Below the pieces are notes generated by a model. The model saw only the letters and a program-made list of their open reading frames with translations, ran no database searches and had not been told where the DNA came from. 64,000 bases of DNA from Paracentrotus lividus (Eukaryota > Echinodermata > Echinoidea > Camarodonta > Echinidae): positions 21,086,485 to 21,150,484 of the forward strand of contig CALNVZ010000174.1 in assembly GCA_940671915.1 (NCBI GenBank), in the 5' to 3' direction. Below, piece after piece: positions 13,522-23,230 of this stretch (position 1 is its first letter; every line of letters begins with the position of its first letter). The position numbers and the translations under genes were made by a program.

Positions 13522-13944
13522 TATAATGTACATCATATTATGCGAGGCTATTTAAGTATGTTGTGTTTATTTTGTTTAAACTGTCGATTATTAATGGTCG
13601 TATTATGATAATAGCTAAGAAAACAGTCAAGCTTCACATTAAAGAGTTTAAAGGTGAGAATACAACCAGCATGACCAGTGAAATGCGAATTATTCCATTA
13701 AGATATGTATCCTAGATAACATATTTGAACGAATTGGAAAATACTGCACAATTGATCCTTATCAACAAAAAAACTCATACTGATGACAAGCAAGTAACTG
13801 TCGCAATCGCTAATTTGTAACGTTATATCAGTGCTCAACTTCCAACTATGTCAAAGAAATCATCGATCGCGACACAATATTGTCTCTTCCACAATATTCA
13901 AGCAACAAATTTTAGCTTATAAAAAATTTTTTTTAAAAAAACTC

Positions 13945-13986
13945 TTATATATTATATATATATATATATATTATATATTATATATA
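13945..13986. repeat. (TA)n-rich tract
   Basis: Near-continuous TA dinucleotides. A similar tract lies at 14300-14356. Confidence 0.8.
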
Positions 13987-14437
13987 AATAACAACAGTTG
14001 ATAAGAAGAATGAATCCAAAACACTAAAATCATAGATTTTATAATAAGGAGCATAGCTCTCAAAAATTGAAAAGGCGAAGTCACACTCTTCGTCAGTGCT
14101 CATGGGTGTGACAAAAGATGTATTCAAAATCCGTTCTGAAACAGACGAAAAAATATAAATAATGTTTTTTATTATGAAAAAATACACCGTACTGTTTCTA
14201 GTGATGTTTATTGTTTTGTTGGCGATTCTTCTTATACAACTGTGTTATTTCATTTGAATTTTACAGATGCCAATCAGACAATTTTGTTCAATCTCTTTTT
14301 TATATATAATATATATATATTAATATAATATATATATATTATATATATACTGTATATTTAGATAGTTGAAATAAATATATGTGTGTCTTTCCCCCTGGTG
14401 CTGTGAGTTTTATTGTCGTATAGCAAAAATATCAGGT

Positions 14438-14542
14438 GGCCATATTCATAAAACCATAATAGTCTACGAAGCAACTTCGGTCAATAAAATCTAGGTGCAT
14501 TTTAGTTACTTAGTAGACTTATTAAGATTTTATTAATATGGC
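14438..14542. mobile_element. short palindromic MITE-like element (GGCC ends)
   Basis: Begins GGCCATATTCATAAAACC and ends TTTTATTAATATGGCC, about 105 bases. It resembles the element at 22777-22885, which also begins GG-CC-AT-CATAAAACCTT and ends in the inverse. A transposon class cannot be assigned. Confidence 0.45.
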
Positions 14543-14712
14543 CCCTCCTCATGAATTATCCCATTTATAATTTTACAACTATTAAGCGACCATGTTCCTT
14601 TTTAATAATTTGACAGTGATACAATCATTCACAAACATTGTTCATGGTATTTTTTTATGATTAACAGTTCCCAATCCATGACATTGGGATACACAATGCC
14701 GTTGCGAACACA

Positions 14713-16487
14713 TACATTCACTCACCTGGCACTGGTATTGCAACATTTTTTTCATATTTTCAAATCTTTTATATTTTCTCATATTTCATTCATGGCCAGA
14801 GATTTTCCGAAAATTTTTGTATATTCTGAAAGAGGGAACTTGTCCCTTTTCATTCCTGAGATCATTAAATACTCAGACAGGGGGACTTTTTTAAACAAAG
14901 GGGCGACAAATGAGCAAAGACCCCTAAAAATGAAATTTTAAGAGGTGGGGATTATTTGTGAATAAAATTATTTAGGAGGAGTAATATTTCTCCGAAAACT
15001 GTTAACATGTTTCCATCATGCTTGTGGCAAATTAAAAATGACCAAAAAGTTGGCACTACAATGAAAGACAAAAGGAGGAACACCGGAAGAAGATAAAATT
15101 ATTTCTATCGTTGCCAAGGAAAATTTTAGTCCCGTATTACAGAAACGATTAAAACAAGTTTATTTCGCCGAATTTCCAAATTAGTGTTGAATTCTTGTAT
15201 TAAATATAATGTCGTGTACGATAGAAATAAAAATTTTCACACTTCTATTATAAACCCCTCACAAAAAGTTTCGCAAGTCGACTTTGGGTCATGATAACTT
15301 TTCAGGTATATACGCTTTAGTTATTCCTGATTTTCATACCAATGGAAAGATAATTTATTCCCCTTTTGATTGATATCCTATTTGTAATGATTGTATCATG
15401 CTTCAATGCACAGAATATCAGAATATGGAGAAAAGTAAAAAGTCAAATGTTGTAAAAATGCATTTTTATTGATCACATTGAAGTTCCGCAACTTCACTTT
15501 AGGTCCTGATAACTTGCAATAGTAACATCATATTTGAATGCAGATAACTCACGAATATAATGCAAAGTAAAAAGTGAAAAGTTGCGAAATGCATTGTTAT
15601 TGCACGCAACAGACAATAATACTCACAATAGGCATTCAATTTGCAACATTTAACTTCTGACTTGTCCTAACATTCAGGTGTTCTGTCCATGCAGGAACAG
15701 CTCTATCGTTACAATTAGGGTAAATTATCTTGACAATGGTCTAAAATTCAATAAAAATTAGAAAATACCTCGAAAGTTATCAGAGCCTAAAGTCGAGTTG
15801 CGGAACTTCGCTTTGATAAATGCATTTTGCAACATTTGACTTTTTACTTTTCTCCATATTCTGATATTCTGTGCATTGAAGCATGACATAATCATTACAA
15901 GTAGGATATTAATAAAAAGGGGAATAAATTATCTTTCCAATGGTATGAAAATCAGGAATAACTAAAGCGTACCTAAAAAAGTTATCATGACCCAAAGTCG
16001 ACTTGCGAAACTTTTTGTGAGGGGTTTATTTTGCTGGATATTCATGACCTCTGATTTTGCCACGCATCCTCCTTAGCTCCAGCTTAACAGATTTTTTTAT
16101 TCTGTGGGTGTTGTTTCTTTCATTAGCCTTTGTGATGGTTCCTTATGACTATTTTCAATTTGCCACAAGGATAATAGAGACATTTAAACAGTTTGCGGAG
16201 AAATTCTACTCCTCCTTAACTATTTTATTCACTGATGATCCCACCTCTTAAAATTTTATTTTTAGGGGCCTTTGTTCATCAGTCGCCCCTTTGTTTAAAA
16301 AGTGCCCCTGTCTGAGTATTTACTTATCTCAGGAATGAAAAGGAACAAGTCTCCTCTTTCAAAATATACAAAAATTTATCAAAATCTCTGGCCATGAATG
16401 AAATATGACAATATATATAAGACTTGTAAATATGAAAAAATGCACACATTTAACTATGTTGCAATACCAGTGCTAAGTGAGTGTACA
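14713..16487. repeat. large inverted repeat (outer element), arms about 330 bases
   Basis: The left arm (about 14713-15045) is matched in reverse complement by the right arm (about 16140-16487). Shared landmarks are CACTGGTATTGCAAC, CTCTGGCCATGAATGAAATA, CAGACAGGGG, AAACAAAGGGGCGAC and TTGTGGCAAATT. The loop contains a complete second MITE at 15253-16026. Two open frames inside the arms (14657-14941 + and 16057-16251 +) are repeat-derived. Confidence 0.75.
15253..16026. mobile_element. long-TIR MITE nested in the outer inverted repeat
   Basis: Ends AACCCCTCACAAAAAGTTTC and its inverse GTGAGGGGTT, flanked by TA at 15251-15252 and 16027-16028. The arms match for about 250 bases. Landmarks are TCGACTTTGGGTCATGATAAC, GGAATAAATTATCTTTCC and TCAGAATATGGAGAAAAGT. 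The TA flank suggests a Tc1/mariner-group source (inference). Confidence 0.8.
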
Positions 16488-16612
16488 TCATTATTATTTG
16501 TTTTCTTCATTTAGATTTTATTTCCACAGACATCTGCATATTAACAATGTTTACACTGTCAATACATGAACAATGTAATATAATAAGAACATATACATAC
16601 AAAGTAAATGAA

Positions 16613-16880
16613 GACAATTAATTTATTCATTTGTCTCCAACGGTAGAAACCATGCAAATTGGTAGAAACACACGCAACTGCTGTGTAATAAATTTTTGAA
16701 CCAGACAGCTATGAAAAAAATCATAGGCTGCTAGGGCGGGATTCGAACCCACGACCTGTGGATTGCTAGACCACCGTCATAACCGCTAGACCACCGGAGT
16801 GCCCGTAGCGATCAAGGTTTCATACTATCACATAACATGAACATCAAACGTAAAGGATTTTTTTTTTTTTTTTTTTTTTT
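16613..16880 (-). mobile_element. tRNA-derived SINE, copy 1
   Basis: The reverse complement carries an A-box-like GGTGGTCTAGCGGTTATG and a B box GGTTCGAATCC about 40 bases later, inside a tRNA-like head. A unique body follows (CATAGCTGTCTGGTTCC ... TTGGAGACAAATGAATAAATT). The acceptor stem does not pair, so this is a SINE head and not a tRNA gene. It lies head to tail with copy 2. The T run at 16859-16880 is the A tail of copy 2 read from the other strand. Confidence 0.7.
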
Positions 16881-17136
16881 AGGCCGTTGGGATGTTAAAT
16901 AGACAATTAATTTATTCATTTGTCTCCAACGATAGAACCATGCAAATTGGTAGAAACACACGCAACTGCTGTGTGATAAATTTTGGAACCAGACAGCTAT
17001 GAAAAAAAATCATAGCTGCCCGGGCGGGATTCGAACCCACGACCTGTGGATTGCTAGACACCGTCATAACCGCTAGACCACCGTAGCGATCAAGGTTCAA
17101 TTCTATCCCATATACATGAACATCAAACGTAAAGAA
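16881..17136 (-). mobile_element. tRNA-derived SINE, copy 2, with A tail
   Basis: Same body and tRNA-like head as copy 1, but lacking about a dozen bases of the GGGCACTCCGG segment upstream of the A box. Read on the - strand it ends CATCCCAACGGCCT and runs into 22 A, a typical SINE tail. The 62-residue open frame across it is not a gene. Confidence 0.75.
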
Positions 17137-17150
17137 TTTTTTTTTTTTTT

Positions 17151-17418
17151 ACGTTTGATGTTCATGTATATGGGATAGTGTGAACCTTGATCGCTACGGG
17201 CACTCCGGTGGTCTAGCGGTTATGACGGTGGTCTAGCATCCACAGGTCGTGGGTTCGAATCCCGCCCGGGCAGCCTATGGTTTTTTTTTTTCATAGCTGT
17301 CTGGTTCCAAAATTTATCACACAGCAGTTGCGTGTGTTTCTACCAATTTGCATGGTTTCTACCGTTGGAGACAAATGAATAAATTAATTGTCTATTTGAC
17401 ATCCCAACGGCCTAAAAA
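17151..17418 (+). mobile_element. tRNA-derived SINE, copy 3, inverted relative to copies 1 and 2
   Basis: Reads in the + direction: leader ACGTTTGATGTTCATGT, tRNA-like head with B box GGTTCGAATCC, body, and end CATCCCAACGGCCTAAAAAA. Together with copy 2 it makes a near-perfect 250-base hairpin around a T run at 17135-17150. It ends only about 235 bases before the GPB5 start codon, so it may overlap regulatory or untranslated sequence of that gene. Confidence 0.75.
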
Positions 17419-17608
17419 ATTCCTTTACAATGTAATTACAACAATAAGTAAGTTGATACAAAAAAAATTATATGCATCGACGAAAGTTGGTTCAATACTT
17501 GGCATACTTGTGAAGGAAACCTAAGAAGCAAATTGCTTGTAGATTATGAACTTTGTAAAACAAATACAAAATAATAATTAGGTATTTCCCCTCATTACCC
17601 CTCCATAC

Positions 17609-17610
17609 AG
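17609..17610 (+). other. candidate 3' splice site in the GPB5 5' untranslated region
   Basis: A pyrimidine-rich stretch (TTTCCCCTCATTACCCCTCC) leads to ATACAG, 43 bases before the start codon. If used, the GPB5 mRNA has an untranslated first exon further upstream. GPA2 has an equivalent site just before its start. This is inference from consensus only. Confidence 0.35.
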
Positions 17611-17653
17611 CTTCAAATATCCGTCATTTCTCAACACATCTTCCTCATCCAAC

Positions 17654-17857
17654 ATGGCGTCTGCGTGTCTCAATACTGTAACGACTGCTGCTTTACTGGT
17701 TGTCATGGCGTCACATCTTGCCAGTGGTACATTTGACCCAGCCACCGCCATTGACTGCTTTGTTCACACAGGAATGAAGCACATTGTGGAGAAACCAGGC
17801 TGCGATTCAGACGTCATTAAGGTCCGTGGATGCTGGGGTAGATGTGACAGCTACCAG
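17654..17857 (+). CDS. GPB5: GPB5 coding exon 1
   Basis: Sixty-eight codons: signal peptide, then the first four knot-region cysteines, ending DSYQ. It is followed directly by donor GTAATT. The intron falls four codons after the CWGRC motif, close to where vertebrate beta-subunit genes carry theirs as I recall. The open frame reads on past the donor into intron sequence (to 17914), which is not coding. Confidence 0.93.
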
Positions 17858-20135
17858 GTAATTAATTTATATGATAGCATGGTTTCATTTTTTTTTATAT
17901 GTAGCCCATATTAGCCCCCTAATAAATGGTTCGTAAAAAAAAAAAAGAGTGAGTCAGCTCAGAGAAATCACGATACAATATTCAAGTCCTTCAACCACTA
18001 TTTTTTTCATTATCATATGTACAAATCCTGTTTTCGTGCACTAATAAACTATCCATTACCTCATTTTTGTACTTCCCTGAAGTTTGTATGGATGTTGAAG
18101 TAAAAGCATCAAAGATATATAATGTTTTTGCTGGTTTTTTTTTTTTTTTTTACTATCATTTACAGCGCTGTCGTTCAAAAAATGAATGCTTCCCCCCTAT
18201 CAAATATATTAAGCATCATGAAATATTTCTCTTGGAACAAATTTCATACACTTACTCTCCTGTCAACGTTTCAAATATAACCTGTCTAAAGTGGCCACTG
18301 TCTATAGTGGTCACCTGTCTTAATGGTCACCTATATTGATTCCCTCTAGATAGAAATGTGTGCTTTAAAACCTGTCTATAGAGGTCACCTGTCTACAGTG
18401 GTCACTTTTTATGTCTCCCTTGGGGTGGCCACTATAGACAGGTTTGACTGTATTTTAAATAAACTATTTCCCCCTTCTATAACTGCTTATACTATATGCA
18501 TAGGAAATAATGAACAAACGTAATAGATACTGGTGCTCTCTTCTATTTATGAGATAAGGAATCATGCTACCCCGTTTAATGTCGAGCCACTACATGCTGT
18601 TCAATGCCGAGAAGCCCGATAATAGTTATGTCATGCAATTTGTCACGCTTATAACAAGCCACACGTATTGTTGATTTTGATTTTCATAGTTCATGCACGA
18701 ACCATTCGTCTACCAGTTTCAGGGTGACACTTATACCTGGTGCTTCCTGTCTTTGTTCAAGCCCGCGTCACACTGTCCCGAAGTTGAGCAAAGATGGACA
18801 CACGAAATGTGAAATGTGAGGGTCCCGCGAAGTTGACCCCGAACTTGGTCAACAGTCAAACAATAGTCAAATCGAGAAACGATGTGTATACGATGGCACT
18901 CGAACAACAGACGAAGCGTATACATGAATAGCCCGATGCTTTCGTGATAAGAGCAAATTTTGAAATTTCCCGTGATCGCGTGTGACGCGGGCTTAACAGT
19001 GCAATTAAGATATTTGCACCTGTCCACGATTATCTATTCAATTAAACTCAGCTGCCTCACTAACATATTGCATATAAATAGTATAATCTATGTCTAGTGT
19101 TTTGTAAGATTGCATTGTTTTTCAAACAAATAAAGAAAAGATAGTAATGTGGGCATTGCTTGTTAAATAACTGTTCGTGGTACTGATTAAACTGTTCAGT
19201 GGAACTCATGTTATAGAATGATTGATTGGAGCTATAGTCCAAACTCAACATAAAGCTATTTATTTCGTCCTTCCCCTTACTATTTGAATATTTGAAGAAG
19301 GGATCCTGATGTTACCTAAATGTACAGAGTTGTATAAACTATAATTATCCACTGTTAAAAACGAGCGAAGTTTCTGGCATCTTCAAGACCCTGATAATCT
19401 GATTTACTGCGAATAATTTTATCAACTATAATTGTTCATTTGAACTATTTTTTTAACTTAGTGGTAAAAAAAATCATTCCATATCGTGTATAATGTAAAT
19501 TTTAAATGTGGGGAAAGAATAATGCCGATCATTTCCATGCGAAAAGTAATTATAATCCGAGTCCATTTATCAGTTTATTCTCTCCAAATAATCATTAGAG
19601 TTTTCATTATTGTTACCTCATTTCTAAAGGCAATATGTGAACAATACCTCGTGCATATGAGTGAAAATCAGATTTAAAATTTAAACAAGTAACATTATAT
19701 TATCCTTTGGTTAGTATCTGAATAATCCAATAATAAAGGAATTCCAAAATTTAATTTTTGACTTAAAATGAAGATTTTAACAATTTGAACTTGGCTCTTT
19801 GAATAAAGGAATTATAATTTCTTGAGGTTTTAGGAATAAGATAATTATGTCAAACATTATGGTAAATTTAGTTCGTGGATTTGAAGAAGTAAACATCTAA
19901 ATTCTACTTTTATGTTCTATGTTCTCAGGTTCCCTCTCTTCTTAACAAACTTTTAGACGTCAGTCATCCAATGTGCACGCCTGCCAGCTACCGAAACGTC
20001 ACGATCACCCTTGAAAATTGTGCTCCTGGCATAGACCCGACCTTCACTTACGTTGAGACCACCACATGCGGATGTCGGAAAGTCAGGGGGACTGCTGTCC
20101 ACTACGGCTACAGACCGGACTATTTTCTTGAATGA
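17654..20135 (+). CDS. GPB5: glycoprotein hormone beta-5 (thyrostimulin beta subunit), two coding exons
   Basis: Secreted cystine-knot subunit that in this family pairs with GPA2 and acts on an LGR-type glycoprotein hormone receptor. Coding exons 17654-17857 and 19929-20135 are joined across a phase-0 intron of 2071 bases (CAG|GTAATT ... TTCTCAG|GTT), giving 136 residues. A hydrophobic signal peptide covers roughly residues 1-25 (TAALLVVMASHLASG). Cysteines are C35, C50, C60, C64, C84, C99, C115 and C117. The hallmarks are KPGC (48-50), CWGRC (60-64), NCAPGIDP (98-105) and CGC (115-117). One N-glycosylation site is present, N91-V-T. By analogy with chorionic gonadotropin beta, the knot would be C35-C84, C60-C115 and C64-C117, plus C50-C99. 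The two last cysteines of the usual GPB5 pattern are absent. The CWGRC and CAPGIDP motifs separate it from GPA2 and bursicon. The start is in good context (AAC ATG G). Confidence 0.93.
18267..18450. mobile_element. pogo/Tigger-like MITE remnant
   Basis: The right end GTGGCCACTATAGACAGGTTTGACTG is followed by TA. The left end is a decayed inverse (TTTCAAATATAACCTGTC...AGTGGCCAC). Internal copies of the GTGGTCACCTGTCT motif are present. CAGTCAAACCTG-type ends are typical of pogo-group elements; the assignment is from memory of that end type. Confidence 0.5.
18759..18994. mobile_element. MITE with AAGCCCGCGTCACAC ends, family B copy 1
   Basis: Ends AAGCCCGCGTCACAC and GTGTGACGCGGGCTT. The subterminal CCCGAAGTTGAGCAAAGATGG is shared with 26043-26362 and 28455-28557. 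It lies inside the GPB5 intron. The 98-residue - strand open frame (18731-19027) comes from it and is not a gene. Confidence 0.7.
19929..20135 (+). CDS. GPB5: GPB5 coding exon 2 and stop
   Basis: Sixty-eight codons plus TGA, preceded by TTCTCAG. It carries C84, the N91-V-T sequon, NCAPGIDP and the CGC pair. It then ends with a 19-residue tail RKVRGTAVHYGYRPDYFLE without cysteine. A weak donor-like GTCAGG sits directly after CGC-R-K (20080-20085). An alternative 3' exon supplying the missing cysteines cannot be excluded. Confidence 0.93.
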   Translation, partial: VPSLLNKLLDVSHPMCTPASYRNVTITLENCAPGIDPTFTYVETTTCGCRKVRGTAVHYGYRPDYFLE

Positions 20136-20730
20136 GATTAGAGATTTATGTCCGTTTCAAGTTGAACTTTTTCCTGAAACTCTCGAAACTACCAAGCGGA
20201 GTCCTGACAATGCAATAGAAACATTGAATGGTTGGTGTATACAATTTGTTTGTGCAGTTTCCTTCTTGTTTTCAATTTGGCGTGATTGTTGTATTCTTGG
20301 TAGTTAATGCTAGTTATGGCTGATATGATAACTTATAGCACCTTGGTAAATGGGTCTTACTTTGCACGAACATTATCAACAAAAGAGGAAGCAGGGTTTC
20401 CATGGTTTGGGGAGGATCAATGAATTGAAAATCATAAACGGTTTTACTTGTTCTGTTTTTCGCATCAACTGATCAAGAACCCACACAATTACACATATCA
20501 CTCAGTCTAGACTTTTAAGCTTTTTAAGTTTTTACCATAGGTGAAAAACATCAATACTCGTGCATGTCCGGAGACTTGAGGAACAAATGATATGTTGTTT
20601 ACGAACCAATGTGCACCTTCTTAAAGTGAGTTATTTAGATCCTTTCTTACGTCATTCATCTAAAAACAAGTGGCATGCATTCAATATTGAACGTCTATTA
20701 AGTGTAATAAATACAAAATAACCGGTTTTT
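20136..20730 (+). other. GPB5: probable GPB5 3' untranslated region
   Basis: The first canonical AATAAA I noted after the stop codon is at 20706-20711, about 570 bases downstream. No terminator or further exon is recognised before it. Confidence 0.5.
20706..20711 (+). promoter_or_regulatory. candidate GPB5 poly(A) signal AATAAA
   Basis: Canonical hexamer on the coding strand, followed by a T-rich stretch with CTGT at about 20727-20750, as expected of a downstream element. Confidence 0.45.
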
Positions 20731-20970
20731 TTTTCTGTCTCTTCTTTTTTCGGGGGTTGAACGAGTGACATTGGAATTTTACCGAGCATATTCGTGTGTA
20801 TGTGAGTAGGATATCTTTGACTTTGTCAAAGACTACTGTTTCATGTTACGTAATATTTATAATGATATCAGTACTATAGGAAGAGTGCAGGTTTTTGGTG
20901 ATTTATTATAAATTTTCATTTAAAAAACTGACCGCTTTATTATCGATCATGAATGTTGCTGATATTGCTT

Positions 20971-21202
20971 ATGCGGTGGTCACAACTCATTATAGACTAC
21001 GTGGCAAGCGTGCGAAAAGTAGCTTGCGTCGTCTGGCGCAATTTCTGCGACTCCTACAAGGTATTGCACAAAAAAAAGGCCATCATGCCGTACCTGCTCC
21101 TTGAGTGTCTGAAAAAAAAAAGAAAGTTCATGCCATGACGTAGAATTTTCTACAAAATCCGTCGTAAATAGTTGCACCTGCGACCTGTTGTGACCATTGC
21201 AT
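20971..21202. mobile_element. MITE with ATGCGGTGGTCACAAC ends, family C copy 1
   Basis: Left end ATGCGGTGGTCACAACTC; right end GTTGTGACCATTGCAT. The same family occurs at 42134-42386, and a fragment at 37660-37770. Several short overlapping open frames here are repeat-derived. Confidence 0.65.
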
Positions 21203-22500
21203 AAGATCGAGCTCAATTTGACAAATGATAGCAGGCTATCAATGAGGAGAGTTATATTTGAAATTATGTAAAGTATAATGTTAAAATGTAAACGTGCATA
21301 TTATTTGAATATGATTTTTGCTCTTGCCAATTTCAATATACATCTAATTAAGATATTTAAGTTACAGTTTGCTATTGATAATTTACTCAATAATTCGTGT
21401 TCATTTTAGACATTGATTGCAATGAACCCAATCGATCAAAGCATTCATGGGTAATACTAGTAATAGGTTGATTGCAACTGGCAGGAAATCTAGTGTTTGT
21501 AGCTTTATTTTGATCATATTCTCTGATCATCTTGTTCCATCATATCAGCAAATAAATTTAAATTTATAAATTTTTGAAGAAGACATGACTTTACAATTTT
21601 ATGGGTTATGACTGATTTAGAACATATTTTTTTTCAATTCCACTTTTGTTTATTTTCAACTATAACCTTTTGTGTCAGAATCTTATTTATTCTTGAAAAG
21701 AAATACGTTTGTCATTTTACGTGACAACATTATATCATAATGTATTTTTCGCAATTTATTTTGTTCGACTGAGTGCATATTAGTAAAGTATGGGTGAAGT
21801 GAAATATTTCAAAAATTTAAACCACGCCTAATTGTTTTGAAATAACAATTTACACCTAGGTAAAGGCTTGTAATTTGAATTAATCGATGTCATATTTTTT
21901 TAAATCACGCTTGGATAAGATTTTTTATTTAATTTATTCGATCAATTCCATCCGTCTGAAATTTTCCTAATTGATTCCCAGGAGCCCACTACGCTCATCA
22001 ATACACCAATCTAATCAGCCCTACCTCATACAATTCAAGCAAATGAGATGTAATGAGTATAATTTCTCGCAAGACCAGATGAAATTAAAACGTGCACATC
22101 TACGCCATGCTCATGATCTCTAGAGAGACCCGGTCAACATAGTATTGGATCCTCATTAATCATATTTTAAGCAAGGTAAACTACTGTTGATACACGTTTG
22201 TCTTTAATAGAGAATACTCCTCAACAGAGTCGATTGTTTATATTAAGGTACCATTCACGTAATGTATACCAAAAGAAATTGAACAACGTGCATTGCTTAT
22301 TAAGGGTCATTTAAATTAAAAAATTACATTGATCAGTTTTCGAATCCGAAACACCATCATTCGGCCTACCCTATTTAACATGTTTAAAGGATATATGTAT
22401 TTGATTGGTTGATAATTGGTCATGTTATTATTTGGTCATGCAGCAGATTGGGATTGTTATCATTATTATTCTTTTAAATATTAATTAAAAAAGTAACTAA
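21203..22500. other. intergenic, no gene seen
   Basis: AT-rich; no exon or repeat structure recognised. Confidence 0.4.
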
Positions 22501-23069
22501 ATTAACGAACGATTGGTGAGCCTGGAGACATATTTACATATGAAATAGGGGGGAAAAGAGAGAGATGTAATTGGGGGATCTTTAGGGTTTCTTTTTTGCA
22601 ATGATTGGGTGAATGATTAGTTTGTAGGTTATTTTGGTAGTTTGATGGATTTGGAGGTTATGTTTAATAAACAATTGAGTAAGATATTGGTTGATTATAG
22701 GCTTGGATATTCATTGATCAATTCGCGGATCAATAAATAGGACGTGACGGGTGCTTGGTTGGTTGGCCAGATATCTGGACCCATTATCATAAAACCTTCA
22801 TATGCCTACTTATCACCTAGCTATGTACTGTTCCCAAATATTTAGTTGACAACTAGATTTAGTAAGGTTGTATGAATTTGGGCCCTAAGTTGGTAATGGC
22901 AGATGGTATGATGATTGGTTGTTATGTTGAGTCGATACCAAGTTGTGGAATGGTTAGATGGCCTGATCATTATTCATTGGAAGCTTGACAGGGTACTTGG
23001 TTGTTCGGTTGGTCAATAGGTCATGGTGGTTGGTTATTTTGGTCTGCTGGTTGGTGTAGGATGATCAGT

Positions 23070-23076
<7 letters not shown>
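22501..23076. repeat. degenerate GGTTG/GATTGGT-rich low-complexity region
   Basis: Loose repetitions of TTGGTTGG, GATTGG and GGTTATTTTGG on the + strand continue on the far side of the LINE (25160-25600). This looks like an old tandem array broken up by insertions. A small palindromic element lies within it at 22777-22885. Confidence 0.5.
22777..22885. mobile_element. short palindromic MITE-like element
   Basis: Starts GGACCCATTATCATAAAACC and ends GGTTGTATGAATTTGGGCCC, an imperfect inverse. Related in style to 14438-14542. Confidence 0.45.

Positions 23077-23155
<79 letters not shown>
23077..23155. repeat. (TA)n microsatellite, about 39 repeats
   Basis: Uninterrupted TA dinucleotides. It lies 75 bases from the 3' end of the LINE. 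Confidence 0.95.
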
Positions 23156-23159
<4 letters not shown>

Positions 23160-23230
23160 ATATAGTGGATGCTTCACTTTCTAAGTCGGATGGATGGATG
23201 ACTGGTTGGGAGATTGATAGGTTGAATTTT

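Larger units (their letters stand above)
17858..19928 (+). other. GPB5: GPB5 intron 1 (phase 0)
   Basis: Bounded by GTAATT and TTCTCAG. It contains two short DNA elements (18267-18450 and 18759-18994) and AT-rich filler. Confidence 0.88.

Noticed and set aside
16720-17275. possible tRNA genes with intact B boxes
   Set aside because: Acceptor stems do not pair, each is joined to a shared body and one has an A tail, so these are SINE heads.
18731-19027. 98-residue - strand open frame inside the GPB5 intron
   Set aside because: Falls on MITE family B; the cysteines are coincidental and do not fit a hormone exon.
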